DNA of 64,000 bases from Hyphomicrobiales bacterium (lineage in GTDB: Bacteria > Pseudomonadota > Alphaproteobacteria > Rhizobiales > Rhizobiaceae), in assembly GCA_900470805.1 (NCBI GenBank), contig UCCA01000001.1, forward strand, positions 124,001 to 188,000, read 5' to 3'. The notes beneath the pieces are model-generated. The model was not told the DNA's origin, made no database searches, and saw only the letters and a program-made list of their open reading frames with translations. Position numbers and translations under genes: made by a program. Positions 29,131-38,119 of the stretch are shown here, in pieces. Positions within the stretch are counted from its first letter, which is position 1. Every line of letters begins with the position of its first letter.

Positions 29131-30101
29131 GCGAAAACCTGCTGTCCATCCGCGATCTCAAAGTCCATTTCCCGATACGCCAAGGCACCTCCAGATTGCT
29201 AAAGGCGGTCGATGGCGTGGATCTGGAGATCCAGCGCGGCGAAAGCGTCGCCCTTGTCGGCGAATCCGGGTCCGGCAAGTCGACCCTCGGTGCCACAATC
29301 GTCGGCATGCAGAAGCCCACGACTGGACAGATCATCTTCGACGGCAATGAGCTCGGGAACGACAAGGAAAGCGCCGCAAAGCGTATGCGCGACATCCAGA
29401 TCGTGTTTCAGGATCCCGTTTCAGCGCTCAACCCACGCATGGACATCGGCGATAGCATTGCCGAGCCCTTGGCCATCCACGGTGTCGGAAGCCGGGTGCA
29501 GCGCGCTCAACGTGTCGCAGAACTCCTCGAATTGGTTGGCCTCAATCCGCAGCATGCGGACCGCAAGCCCAGCATGTTTTCAGGCGGTCAACGGCAGCGG
29601 ATCGTCATTGCGCGCGCCATCGCCTTGCAACCGAAGCTGCTCGTCCTCGACGAACCCGTTTCGGCACTCGATGTGTCGATCCGCTCGCAGATCCTCAATC
29701 TGCTCCTTGAGTTGCAACAGCGCTTGGGCCTTTCCTATTTGTTCATTTCTCACGATCTGTCTGTTGTTCGGCATTTCGCCGATCGTGTGGCGGTCCTATA
29801 TCTCGGCCGGATCGCCGAGACGGGCCGCACCGCGGACGTTTTTTCGCGACCCGTTCATCCCTATACGGAGGCATTGCTCAGCGCAGTTCCGCTGCCGGAT
29901 CCCAAGGCGCAGCGCACCCGGCAACGCATCATCCTGCAGGGCGATCTGCCGAGCCCCGCCAATCCGCCGGCCGGGTGCCGATTTTCAACCCGATGTCCGA
30001 TCGCCGAGCCCATCTGTCGCGAGACGCCTCCCTCGCTGCAGCCGGTTCGCCCGATGCAGCAGGCGGCGTGCCATCTACGCGCGCCGGCTGTGCACATTTG
30101 A
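29127..30101 (+). CDS. Peptide-type ABC transporter ATP-binding protein (DppF family)
   Basis: A 324-residue ATPase starting at the ATG that overlaps the DppD-like stop (ATGA). Walker A GESGSGKST, FQDPVSALNPRMDIG, an altered signature FSGGQRQRIVIARAIAL, Walker B LLVLDEPVSALDVSIRSQIL and H-loop FISHDLSVVRHFADRV. The C-terminal domain reads VHPYTEALLSAVPLPD and GCRFSTRCP. An earlier ATG at 28992 lies within DppD and is rejected. With DppD it forms the nucleotide-binding heterodimer. Confidence 0.94.
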   Translation: MSENLLSIRDLKVHFPIRQGTSRLLKAVDGVDLEIQRGESVALVGESGSGKSTLGATIVGMQKPTTGQIIFDGNELGNDKESAAKRMRDIQIVFQDPVSALNPRMDIGDSIAEPLAIHGVGSRVQRAQRVAELLELVGLNPQHADRKPSMFSGGQRQRIVIARAIALQPKLLVLDEPVSALDVSIRSQILNLLLELQQRLGLSYLFISHDLSVVRHFADRVAVLYLGRIAETGRTADVFSRPVHPYTEALLSAVPLPDPKAQRTRQRIILQGDLPSPANPPAGCRFSTRCPIAEPICRETPPSLQPVRPMQQAACHLRAPAVHI

Positions 30102-30177
30102 TTTCGCAAGGCTGTGACAGGGCCGCGCGACAGACTGACCGTCACTATTTTCAACATTTTCTCTCAGGAGTGAAAAA

Positions 30178-31680
30178 ATGAAATCGCCTTCGCTCGTCTC
30201 CCTCGCTGCCGGCATAAGCCTTGGTCTGCTCGCCATTACGTCGCCGGTTCTGGCCGCAGAAAAGCAGCAGTTCGTTGTGGATCTGGTCAATGAACCCTCC
30301 AGTCTTGACCCGCAGCAGCAATGGAATCCGGACAGCTATTTCGTCTATCGCAACATCTTCGACAATCTCGTCACGCGTGACAACGCTGGCAAGATCGTGC
30401 CGCATATCGCCACGGCTTGGAAGAACGCTTCCGACACCAAGGTTGTCTTCACCATTCGAGACGACGTCAAGTTTCACGATGGCACCGCGCTGAAGGCGGA
30501 AGACGTTGCTTTCAGCGTCAACCGGATCACCGACCCAAAGTTCGCCAGCCCTCAGCTCAGCCAGTTCAACAAGATCGAAAAAGCGGAGGCGACGGGCGAA
30601 CATGAGGTCACCTTGACCTTGAAGAAGCCTTATCCCGCGCTGCTTGCCGCCTTGACCAATCTGTCGATCGTTCCGAAGCATGTCGTCGAGAAGATCGGTA
30701 ACGCCGCGTTCAACCTTTCGCCGGTCGGCTCGGGGCCTTATAAATTCGCCAAGTGGGACAAGGGCATTGCTGTTTCGCTCGCACGCAACGATGCCTATTG
30801 GGCAACGAAGGGCCCGTTCGCATCGGCTGTCTTCCGGGCAGTGCCGGATTCATCGACGCGCCTTGCCGACATTCAGGCCGGTAATGTGGATTTTGCGCGC
30901 GCTCTCACCTCCGACCAGGCGAGCCAGCTTGAGACTTCGGAAACCGCCAAATCCATTCCGGTTCTAACCGAACGTCTCGCCTATGTGCGCATCAACCCGA
31001 ACAAGGCGCCTTTCGACAAGCTTGAGCTTCGTCAGGCGCTCGCCTACGCGATCGACAAAGAAGGCATCACCCAAGGCATTCTCGGTGGTCTGGACAAGCC
31101 TATCGGCCAGATGCTGACACCGGCGCATTTCGGCTGGAGCGAAAAGGTTAGCGGCCTTCCGTTCGATCCGGAGAAAGCCAAGGCGCTCGTTTCCAAGGTT
31201 GGTGCGCCGCCAAAGTTCCAATTCACCATCGGCGCCTTTTTCGACCAGCGTGTCGCCGAGGCGATCCAGCAGGAATTGCAGGATGTTGGTTTTGCCGTCG
31301 AGATCGCAAAGGTTGATACGCCGACTTTTCTTCAACTGATACAGAAAGGTCCGGTCGATGGTCCGACGCTTGCGATCAGTACATCGTCGTGTGGTTGCCA
31401 GGACGCCGACGGCGCTTTGAGTTCGCTGTTCCATTCCGGCAGCAGTTGGACGATTGCGTCGAAGCCCGAGATCGACGGCCTTTTGGAGGAAGCCGGATCT
31501 TCGTCGAATGAAGCGACCCGCCTTGGCGATTATGAAAAGGTAAGCCAGTTCATCGCAGCCGAAGTTCCGACCATTCCCCTTTATCAGATGGCCGCGATCT
31601 ACGGCGCGAGCAAGAAACTTGAATTCACGCCGACGCCCAACGAAAGCTTTTTCCTCAATCGCATGAGCTGGGCTGACTGA
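30178..31680 (+). CDS. Peptide-type ABC transporter binding protein (copy 2)
   Basis: A 500-residue SBP_bac_5 protein with a signal peptide (ALA-like cleavage after ITSPVLAAE, about residue 26) and a ribosome-binding site (AGGAG) eight bases from the ATG. It shares with copy 1 the segments EPSSLDPQQQWNPDSYFVYR, FASPQLSQFNKI, LSIVPKHVVEKIGN, SSCGCQDADG and TPNESFFLNRMSW. The divergence between copies is spread evenly over the length, pointing to an old duplication. It is the last gene of the operon and is followed by a strong hairpin. The two proteins may widen the substrate range of a single transporter. Confidence 0.92.
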   Translation: MKSPSLVSLAAGISLGLLAITSPVLAAEKQQFVVDLVNEPSSLDPQQQWNPDSYFVYRNIFDNLVTRDNAGKIVPHIATAWKNASDTKVVFTIRDDVKFHDGTALKAEDVAFSVNRITDPKFASPQLSQFNKIEKAEATGEHEVTLTLKKPYPALLAALTNLSIVPKHVVEKIGNAAFNLSPVGSGPYKFAKWDKGIAVSLARNDAYWATKGPFASAVFRAVPDSSTRLADIQAGNVDFARALTSDQASQLETSETAKSIPVLTERLAYVRINPNKAPFDKLELRQALAYAIDKEGITQGILGGLDKPIGQMLTPAHFGWSEKVSGLPFDPEKAKALVSKVGAPPKFQFTIGAFFDQRVAEAIQQELQDVGFAVEIAKVDTPTFLQLIQKGPVDGPTLAISTSSCGCQDADGALSSLFHSGSSWTIASKPEIDGLLEEAGSSSNEATRLGDYEKVSQFIAAEVPTIPLYQMAAIYGASKKLEFTPTPNESFFLNRMSWAD

Positions 31681-31694
31681 GGACCCGAAACGCT

Positions 31695-31726
31695 GAGCGG
31701 GGATGCCTGACGCCTCCCCGCTCTTT
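31695..31726 (+). terminator. Intrinsic terminator of the peptide ABC operon
   Basis: GAGCGGGGA (31695-31703) and TCCCCGCTC (31715-31723) form a perfect 9-base GC-rich stem with an 11-base loop, followed by TTT. It starts 15 bases after the stop of the second binding protein and may work in both directions for the convergent monooxygenase gene. Confidence 0.75.
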
Positions 31727-31825
31727 GCTGAATTATCTCACTCCGGATGATATAATTGCGGTCGGTTATCGAAAACTCGACCGAGGATTTGCATCGCCCC
31801 GCCCAAAAGATGCGGCATCGTTGTC

Positions 31826-32896
31826 TTATCGGCGCATTAGTGGCAACAACTGGTCGCCCTGTCGCTTGATCTCTTCGAGATAGGGTGTGTCCGACAGGAC
31901 GAAATGAGTGATGCCGAGAGCCTCGTAGTTTTTTAGCGAGCGGGCCACGTCTTCGGCGGAACCGACGAGCCAGGTGGTGCCAGCACCACCGCCGCCGTGT
32001 TTTCCGGGTGCTGTATACAGGTTTTCGTCCAGCACGTTGCCGCGTTCGTGAAGGTCGAGCAGGCGCCGTTGTCCGACCGCGACTGTGCGCCGGTGATCCT
32101 GCCATTCTCCAGCTCTACCTTTGGCCATCGTCTCGACCTTTGCCTCGGCATCCCGCCAAGCCTGCGCCGTCGTGCTCCGCACCAGGGTGGTGATCCGCAG
32201 GCCGAATTCCAGTGGCGGCAGATCACGGTCGAGCGTTTTGCTCAATACCTTGAGCCGTTCTATGCGCTCCCGCACGCCGTCCAGCGGTTCGCCCCAGAAG
32301 AGCTGGACGTCTGCCTCCGTGGCGGCCACGCGTTCGGCTGCGTCTGACGCACCGCCAAAGTAGAGCTTCGGGTGACGGCGTCCCTCCCTGTGGGTGATGC
32401 GGGGCTGCACTGTCGAACCGGTGACCTGGAAATGCTCGCCGGCAGAAGTCACGTCCTCACCTGTCCAGAGTCGGCGCACAAGACGCATGAACTCCTTGGT
32501 CCTGGCATAGCGATGGTTCTGATCGCCTTCGCTGTCGCCATAAGCGGCAAGATTATCTTGCCCCGAGACGATGTTGACGCGGATGCGGCCTTCGGTGAGC
32601 TGATCCAGCGTTGCAGCTGCCGACGCGAAATTGGCTGGACGCCAGTAGCCCGGGCGAATCGCGATCAGTGGCTCGAAGGTCTTTGTCCGCGCTGCAATCG
32701 CCGCTGCAACAGTGAACGTGTCGGGACGTCCCCACCCGGTGCCGATCAGCGCGCCTTTCCAACCGTGATCCTCTAGGGCTTTTGCTTGTGTCGTCAGTGC
32801 CTCGAGGCTGTTGTGGCCAGCTGTTGCTGTGTCGCCGCGATGGCCGGCTTTGATGTCGTTCGGGATGTACCAGAGAAATTCCGATGCGTTGCTCAT
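31826..32896 (-). CDS. SsuD-like FMNH2-dependent alkanesulfonate monooxygenase
   Basis: A 356-residue LLM monooxygenase of the SsuD group, which desulfonates alkanesulfonates using reduced FMN and O2, releasing sulfite. Family blocks include FLWYIPN at the N-terminus, FEPLIAIRPGYWRPANFA, LDQLTEGRIRVNIVSGQD, HRYARTKEFMRLVRRLW, KLYFGGASDAAERVAA, a C-terminal GGGGAGTTWLVGSAEDVARSL (in two runs) and GITHFVLSDTPYLEE. The Arg/Gly-rich loop that closes over the substrate (GKHGGGGAG) is present. It lies 56 bases downstream of a nitroreductase in the same direction, which may supply FMNH2. Confidence 0.88.
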   Translation of the reverse strand: MSNASEFLWYIPNDIKAGHRGDTATAGHNSLEALTTQAKALEDHGWKGALIGTGWGRPDTFTVAAAIAARTKTFEPLIAIRPGYWRPANFASAAATLDQLTEGRIRVNIVSGQDNLAAYGDSEGDQNHRYARTKEFMRLVRRLWTGEDVTSAGEHFQVTGSTVQPRITHREGRRHPKLYFGGASDAAERVAATEADVQLFWGEPLDGVRERIERLKVLSKTLDRDLPPLEFGLRITTLVRSTTAQAWRDAEAKVETMAKGRAGEWQDHRRTVAVGQRRLLDLHERGNVLDENLYTAPGKHGGGGAGTTWLVGSAEDVARSLKNYEALGITHFVLSDTPYLEEIKRQGDQLLPLMRR

Positions 32897-32952
32897 GCGA
32901 TGGCCTGCGTGTCTATCTCTGGAGTTGATGCGGAATGGCGTCGGCTTCTTTG

Positions 32953-33801
32953 CTACCTCAAAGCGAAGCCGAGCTTTCGCACGACGTCCTTCAGCAAATG
33001 CCGCCCCTTCAACGATTGCACGGTGGCGATGCGGTTGGTGACCTGTTCCGTCCAGCCGATCTGCGGCATTGCCTGTTCGGCCTGAAAGGTCTTCAGAACG
33101 GCATCATAGTCGGCAAGTGAGCGCCTCGGCGCGGTCTCGCCGTATCGCTCGTGATGAACGACAGCCGATCTTGATAGCCTCGGTTTGACGCCAGCCGGGC
33201 GTGCTGGGTCGGGTGCGCCGACCGTCAGTCCGAAAACCGCAATGGCACCCTCCGGCAGGCCGAGTTCCTTTGCCACCAATTCAGGATTATTGCGCAGCGC
33301 ACCGATGTAGCACGTACCGAAGCCGAGCGATTCCAGCGCCACCACGGCATTCTGTGCCGCCAAGGCGGCATCGATCACGCCGAGAAGAAAGCTTTCGAGA
33401 TAGTCGAGACCTTCGGCGCCGCCGCCGCGCTCGGTGGCTATGGCGCGAGGTCGGGCGAGATCGGCGATCCAGACTAGCAGAAGCGGCGCTTCGGCAATCT
33501 GCCGCTGATTGCCTGCAACTGCATTCAGCCGCGCCTTTTTCTCCGTGTCCTCGACGACGACGACACTCCAGGCCTGAAGGTTGGAAGAAGTCGGTGCCGA
33601 TTGCGCCGCCGTAATGGCGATATCGACGACCTCCGTCGGTACGGGCGAGGGCAGATAACTGCGGACGCTGCGGTGAGACAGGATTGCGTCGAGCGTCTCA
33701 TTCCACGTGCCGGAGATTGCCGGCCCGCCACGATACCGCTCCCGGGCCAGCGCATCGAGGCGATCGTCAACGGGGGATGCCAAAACGGTGGATAGCGTCA
33801 T
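32953..33801 (-). CDS. NfsA/FRP-type nitroreductase (FMN-dependent NAD(P)H oxidoreductase)
   Basis: A 282-residue nitroreductase-family flavoprotein. FMN-site motifs: HRSVRSYLPSPVP near residue 45, AAQSAPTSSNLQAWSVVVV, and ESLGFGTCYIGALRNNPE; the extended C-terminus PDPARPAGVKPRLSRSAVVHHERY fits the NADPH-dependent NfsA/FRP group. The ATG at 33801 has GGAGA upstream. It precedes the SsuD-like gene, so it may be the flavin reductase for that monooxygenase; a role in nitro or quinone reduction is the alternative. Confidence 0.85.
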   Translation of the reverse strand: MTLSTVLASPVDDRLDALARERYRGGPAISGTWNETLDAILSHRSVRSYLPSPVPTEVVDIAITAAQSAPTSSNLQAWSVVVVEDTEKKARLNAVAGNQRQIAEAPLLLVWIADLARPRAIATERGGGAEGLDYLESFLLGVIDAALAAQNAVVALESLGFGTCYIGALRNNPELVAKELGLPEGAIAVFGLTVGAPDPARPAGVKPRLSRSAVVHHERYGETAPRRSLADYDAVLKTFQAEQAMPQIGWTEQVTNRIATVQSLKGRHLLKDVVRKLGFALR

Positions 33802-33973
33802 CTCTGTCTCCTTCTCATGCACGCGCCCGACGATTTGTGGCCAGAATATTGCCCGCCTAAGTGGCATCTATCCAACCATAATAGTTTCCAGATGCGCGAT
33901 GAAATAGATTATAATTTCTATAGATAATATCGCTTTGATTTAGGCTAGCCGCTCCTTCCGAAGGGAGATCGAC
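33802..33973. promoter_or_regulatory. Divergent promoter region of the sulfonate block
   Basis: 172 bases between the nitroreductase/SsuD pair (minus) and the monooxygenase-transporter operon (plus). The centre (33885-33945) is strongly AT-rich, with ATAGA-N8-TCTAT symmetry, and could hold both promoters and a CysB/Cbl-type LysR site. No regulator is encoded beside it. Confidence 0.4.
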
Positions 33974-35329
33974 GTGGGAATCAATGCCAGGCAACTGAAA
34001 CTCGGTGCTTTTCTCTATCCGACGGGTCACCATGTCGCAGCATGGCGCCATCCCGACGCGCAGGCAGATGCCGGCTCGAACTTCGCGCACTATGTCGAAC
34101 TGGCAAAGTTGGCCGAGGCTGCGAAATTCGATCTCATCTTCATGGCCGATGGGGTCGGCACGCGCGGTAACGATACCGAGGCCTTGAGCCGGACGGCGAC
34201 GCGGTACGTCGCGCAGTTCGAGCCTATCACGCTTCTTTCCGCACTTGCGGCAGTCACCAAGCGCATAGGCTTTGTCGCAACGGCATCGACGTCCTACAAC
34301 GAGCCATACCATATTGCCCGCAAGTTTGCCTCGCTGGATCATATCAGCGGCGGCCGGGCCGGTTGGAATCTCGTTACGTCTTCAAGCGAACACGAGGCTC
34401 ACAATTTTGGTCGTGACGAGCACTATGCACATGCCGAGCGCTACGCGCGGGCGGAGGAGTTCGCCGATGTCGTGCGCGGACTTTGGGACACTTGGGAAGA
34501 CGATGCCTTTCCGCGTGACAAGCAGAGTGGCGTCTTCTACGACCCGGACAAGCAGCACATCCTCAATCACACCGGACAATTCTTCAAGGTTCGCGGGCCG
34601 CTAAACGTCGCCCGCGCTCCCCAGGGGCATCCAGTGGTCGTTCAAGCCGGCTCTTCGGAGCCGGGCAAGGAACTGGCAGCGCGTACTGCCGAGGTCGTCT
34701 TTACAGCACACCAGACATTTGAAGACGCTCGTAGTTTCTATACCGACCTGAAGAGCCGCCTCGGCAAATACGGCCGCGATGGCGAGACGCTCAAGATCAT
34801 GCCCGGGATATTTCCCGTCGTCGGACGAACGATCGCCGAGGCAGAGGAGAAGTTCGAGCAGATCCAGGAACTCATCCACCCGGTCGTTGGCCTCTCGCTG
34901 TTGAGCGGCATGGCTGGTGGCATCGATCTTTCGGCCCATCCGCTGGATGGACCTATCCCCGAGGTGCCGGAGACCAACGCCAGCAAGAGCCGACAGCAGC
35001 TCCTTCTGGATCTCGCCAGGCGCGAAAAACTCACCATTCGTCAGCTTTATCTGCGCATTGCCGGTGCCCGTGGCCATCGGCAGATTGTCGGCACGGCGGC
35101 CCAGATTGCCGACGAGATGCAGCACTGGTTCGACGATGGTGCGGCCGACGGTTTCAACATCATGCCGCCGCATCTGCCCGTCGGTCTGCGCGACTTCGTC
35201 GATCTTGTGATCCCGGAGTTGCGCTGCCGGAAGATATTCCGAAGCGAATACGAAGGCGGCACGCTCCGCGAAAATCTCGGCTTGCGCGTTCCGCAGCACC
35301 CGGCCCGTCACCCGCTTGCGGCAGAATAG
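33974..35329 (+). CDS. NtaA/SnaA/DszA-type LLM flavin-dependent monooxygenase
   Basis: A 451-residue member of the same class as the protein at 614-1930, with clearly homologous blocks: LGAFLYPTGHHVAAWRHPDA, FDLIFMADGVG, YNEPYHIARKFASLDHISGG, RAGWNLVTSS, VVVQAGSSEPGKELAARTAE and FNIMPPHLPVGLRDFVDL. It starts at a GTG with GGGAG upstream and leads a sulfonate-type ABC operon, so it likely attacks the imported organosulfur compound. It needs FMNH2, and the divergent nitroreductase is the nearest candidate source. Confidence 0.88.
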   Translation: MGINARQLKLGAFLYPTGHHVAAWRHPDAQADAGSNFAHYVELAKLAEAAKFDLIFMADGVGTRGNDTEALSRTATRYVAQFEPITLLSALAAVTKRIGFVATASTSYNEPYHIARKFASLDHISGGRAGWNLVTSSSEHEAHNFGRDEHYAHAERYARAEEFADVVRGLWDTWEDDAFPRDKQSGVFYDPDKQHILNHTGQFFKVRGPLNVARAPQGHPVVVQAGSSEPGKELAARTAEVVFTAHQTFEDARSFYTDLKSRLGKYGRDGETLKIMPGIFPVVGRTIAEAEEKFEQIQELIHPVVGLSLLSGMAGGIDLSAHPLDGPIPEVPETNASKSRQQLLLDLARREKLTIRQLYLRIAGARGHRQIVGTAAQIADEMQHWFDDGAADGFNIMPPHLPVGLRDFVDLVIPELRCRKIFRSEYEGGTLRENLGLRVPQHPARHPLAAE

Positions 35330-35338
35330 GAGACAACC

Positions 35339-36175
35339 ATGACTTCAAACCACCTTCAAGTCGATCACGTCACCCGCAACTTCAAGCTGGACACGGGCAC
35401 ATTAACCGCGCTTGCGGATGTCAGCCTCGACGTCGCCAAGGGAGAGTTTGTCACCATCGTTGGCGCCAGCGGTTGCGGCAAGTCGACGTTGCTGCGGCTG
35501 CTGGCGGGGCTCGATGTGACCAGCGCTGGCACGGTTCGCCACGCCGGGGAGGTCGTGGCCGAGCCCAGCCTTGATCGCGGTATCGTGTTCCAAGAGCCTC
35601 GACTGTTTCCATGGCTGACCGTTGAGCAGAACGTGGCGCTCGGTCTGTTGAACAGCAAGCTGCCGAAGGCACGCAAGGCCGAACTGGTAAATGAGCATCT
35701 CGAACTTGTTGGTCTGGTCGGTTTCGGCGGCGCCTATCCCCACCAACTTTCCGGCGGCATGGCGCAACGCGCCGGCATCGCCCGTGGCCTTGTCAGCCGG
35801 CCCAATGTTCTCCTGCTCGACGAACCGTTCGGCGCCCTCGATGCCATCACCAAGGCACGTCTGCAGGACGAGCTGCAGGAGATCTGGGCAAAGGAAAACG
35901 TGACGATGGTGCTGGTGACGCATGACGTTGAAGAAGCCGTCTATCTCGGGGACCGCGTGGTTGTCATGTCACCGCGCCCGGGTCGTATCAGAGAGATCGT
36001 GCCCGTGAAGCTCGCACGTCCGCGCCGGCGGACATCAAGCGAGAGCGTTGCCGTCCGAGACCGCGTCCTGGGAAGTCTTCACGAGACCACCGAACCGGCG
36101 CAGCCCTCGTCCATCCCGTCGCCGCAGACCCCGGAATGGGACCGTCCGAAGCCCGCAGTGGCGCTCGCACACTAA
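35339..36175 (+). CDS. Sulfonate/nitrate-type ABC transporter ATP-binding protein (SsuB/TauB family)
   Basis: A 278-residue ATPase. Walker A GASGCGKSTLLRLLAGL, FQEPRLFPWLTVEQNVALGL (the PWLTV motif of SsuB/TauB/NrtD), LSGGMAQRAGIARGL, Walker B VLLLDEPFGALDAITKARLQ and VTHDVEEAVYLGDRV. The last 40 residues are Pro-rich and unconserved. It follows the monooxygenase by 9 bases and precedes the binding protein. Confidence 0.92.
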   Translation: MTSNHLQVDHVTRNFKLDTGTLTALADVSLDVAKGEFVTIVGASGCGKSTLLRLLAGLDVTSAGTVRHAGEVVAEPSLDRGIVFQEPRLFPWLTVEQNVALGLLNSKLPKARKAELVNEHLELVGLVGFGGAYPHQLSGGMAQRAGIARGLVSRPNVLLLDEPFGALDAITKARLQDELQEIWAKENVTMVLVTHDVEEAVYLGDRVVVMSPRPGRIREIVPVKLARPRRRTSSESVAVRDRVLGSLHETTEPAQPSSIPSPQTPEWDRPKPAVALAH

Positions 36176-36197
36176 TTTTCATCAACGGAGCATTGTC

Positions 36198-37274
36198 ATG
36201 AGATCAGCAATTTTAACTCGCTTGGCCGCCGGCCTCGCTCTTCTTGTTGCGGCCGGGTCGCTTCCGGCAAAGGCGGAAGATCCCTTGGTTATCCACGTCG
36301 GCTATGCCGCGATTGGCGTCGACAATCGTCCCTATGCGGAAGGAACCTCCGCAGCGACGGCGCGGGCGGGCGAATTTCTGGAGAAGGAATTCGCCAACGA
36401 CCCGAACGTCAAGATCGAATGGACCTTCTTCAAGGGGGCGGGTCCTGCCGTCAATGAGGGCTTCGCCAATGATCAGCTCGACTTCGCCTATCAAGGCGAT
36501 CTGCCGTCACTCATCGGCCGCGCAACCGGCCTTAAGACGAAATATCTGCTGGCAAGCGGCGCCCGCAAACCTTTGTATCTGGCGGTCGCCAAGGATTCGG
36601 GCATCAAGTCGATCGAAGATCTGAAGGGCAGGAAGATCGCGCTGCAGCGCGGTACGAACGGGCATCTGGCTGCAATCAAGATCCTTGAGGCCCATGGGCT
36701 CAAGGAGCGCGATGTTCAGGTCGTCAATCTCGACAGCGCCGGCACGGTGGCCGCCCTGACCAGCAAGGACATCGACGCCGCCTTCGGTGACACGCAGCTG
36801 ATCAATCTTGCTGCAAAGGGTGCGGCCGATGTCATCTACACGACAAAAGGTGATGACCCGCGTTTTGGTCGCAATGCCGGCATCATCGGCCGCCAGGCCT
36901 TCATCGATGCGCATCCCGAGATTACCCAGCGAGTGGTCGATGCGTTCGTCAAGGCTGCGAAATGGTCCTCGGACGAGCCGAACCGCGCCGAACAGTTCGA
37001 GCTTTGGCACAAGTCCGGCACGGCCATCCCGATCCTCGAAGAATATTTCAAGGGCGATACGCTTGCCTACCGCAATTCGCCGTTGATCGATGACCTGCTT
37101 GTCTCGCAATACAAGGAGCAGGCCGCCAAGAGCAAGGAGTTCGGGCTGATCCGCCGTGACGTCGATCTCGATGGCTGGTTCGATCCGAGCTATCTCAAGA
37201 ACGCGCTCGAGCGTCTGGGCGTGAAGGGCTCTTGGCAAGCCTACGGGGCCGACGGCAAGCCCGCCGCCTCATAA
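36198..37274 (+). CDS. Aliphatic-sulfonate-type ABC transporter binding protein (SsuA-like)
   Basis: A 358-residue NMT1/SsuA-type periplasmic protein. The signal peptide is residues 1-26 (LAAGLALLVAAGSLPAKA). Conserved parts: VEWTFF-like KIEWTFFKGAGPAVNEGFAN, DFAYQGDLPSLIGRATG, SGIKSIEDLKGRKIALQRGT, and a C-terminal FDPSYLKNALERLG. The ATG at 36198 is right for the signal peptide; an earlier in-frame ATG lies in the ATPase gene. Ligand expected: an organic sulfonate or another oxidised-sulfur compound. Confidence 0.9.
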   Translation: MRSAILTRLAAGLALLVAAGSLPAKAEDPLVIHVGYAAIGVDNRPYAEGTSAATARAGEFLEKEFANDPNVKIEWTFFKGAGPAVNEGFANDQLDFAYQGDLPSLIGRATGLKTKYLLASGARKPLYLAVAKDSGIKSIEDLKGRKIALQRGTNGHLAAIKILEAHGLKERDVQVVNLDSAGTVAALTSKDIDAAFGDTQLINLAAKGAADVIYTTKGDDPRFGRNAGIIGRQAFIDAHPEITQRVVDAFVKAAKWSSDEPNRAEQFELWHKSGTAIPILEEYFKGDTLAYRNSPLIDDLLVSQYKEQAAKSKEFGLIRRDVDLDGWFDPSYLKNALERLGVKGSWQAYGADGKPAAS

Positions 37275-37294
37275 GATCGTAGGGAAAAGCAGCC

Positions 37295-38116
37295 ATGGCA
37301 ATCGATATCGGACTCGGCCAACGCACGCGCGTCTCGATGTGGCGAAGCGATGCGCTTGCCTGGCTGGCAAGGGGGGACGCGCTTCTCCTTCCCCTCTTTC
37401 TCGTCGGAATGTGGTGGGTCGCCTCGGCAAACGGCTGGCTTCCGGAGCAGATACTCCCGGCACCAGCCTATGTCGTGGAGACCGGTCGAGATATGATCTC
37501 GACGGGGGAATTGTTTTATCATGCCGGTGTTAGCCTGCTGCGCGTGCTGGTCGGCTTCTCGATTGGTGCCACGCTCGGCATGGCGCTGGGTGTTGCCATG
37601 GGCCTGTCGCCGCGGGTTGAGGACTATGTAAAACCACTGTTTCTCGCATTCGCGCAAATACCGACGCTCGGATGGATCCCGCTGCTTATGCTGCTTGTCG
37701 GCATCGAAGAGGCGCTGAAGATCATCATCATCGCCAAGGGCGCCCTGGTTCCGGTGACGCTCAATACGTTTTCCGGCATCCGCAACGTGCCCGCCAAATA
37801 TCTTGAGGTCGGCAAGGCGCTGCGTTTCAGCCATTGGCAGACCTTGCGGAACATCGTGCTACCAAGCGCCGTGCCATCGATTTTCACAGGCATTCGATAC
37901 GGTCTCACGCATGCGTGGACTTCGCTGGTCGGTGTCGAATTGCTGGCCTCCTCGGAGGGGCTCGGCTACCTGCTCGTCTGGGGCCGCCAGATGTTCTGGC
38001 TCGACACGGTCATCATAGCGATGATCGCGATCGGCATCATTGGGTTTAGCATGGACAGGGGATTGAACGCCGCAGAGGTGCTGATCCAGCGGTGGAAGAA
38101 GGGCGAAGAGGATTAG
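37295..38116 (+). CDS. Sulfonate-type ABC transporter permease 1 (SsuC family)
   Basis: A 273-residue permease with about six hydrophobic helices. Family markers: WWVASANGWLPEQILPAPAY, HAGVSLLRVLVGFSIGATLG, IPTLGWIPLLMLLVGIEEALK, VPAKYLEVGKALRFSHWQTL (the EAA loop) and LTHAWTSLVGVELLASSEGLG. It is followed after 3 bases by a second permease of the same family. Confidence 0.92.
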   Translation: MAIDIGLGQRTRVSMWRSDALAWLARGDALLLPLFLVGMWWVASANGWLPEQILPAPAYVVETGRDMISTGELFYHAGVSLLRVLVGFSIGATLGMALGVAMGLSPRVEDYVKPLFLAFAQIPTLGWIPLLMLLVGIEEALKIIIIAKGALVPVTLNTFSGIRNVPAKYLEVGKALRFSHWQTLRNIVLPSAVPSIFTGIRYGLTHAWTSLVGVELLASSEGLGYLLVWGRQMFWLDTVIIAMIAIGIIGFSMDRGLNAAEVLIQRWKKGEED

Positions 38117-38119
38117 GCC

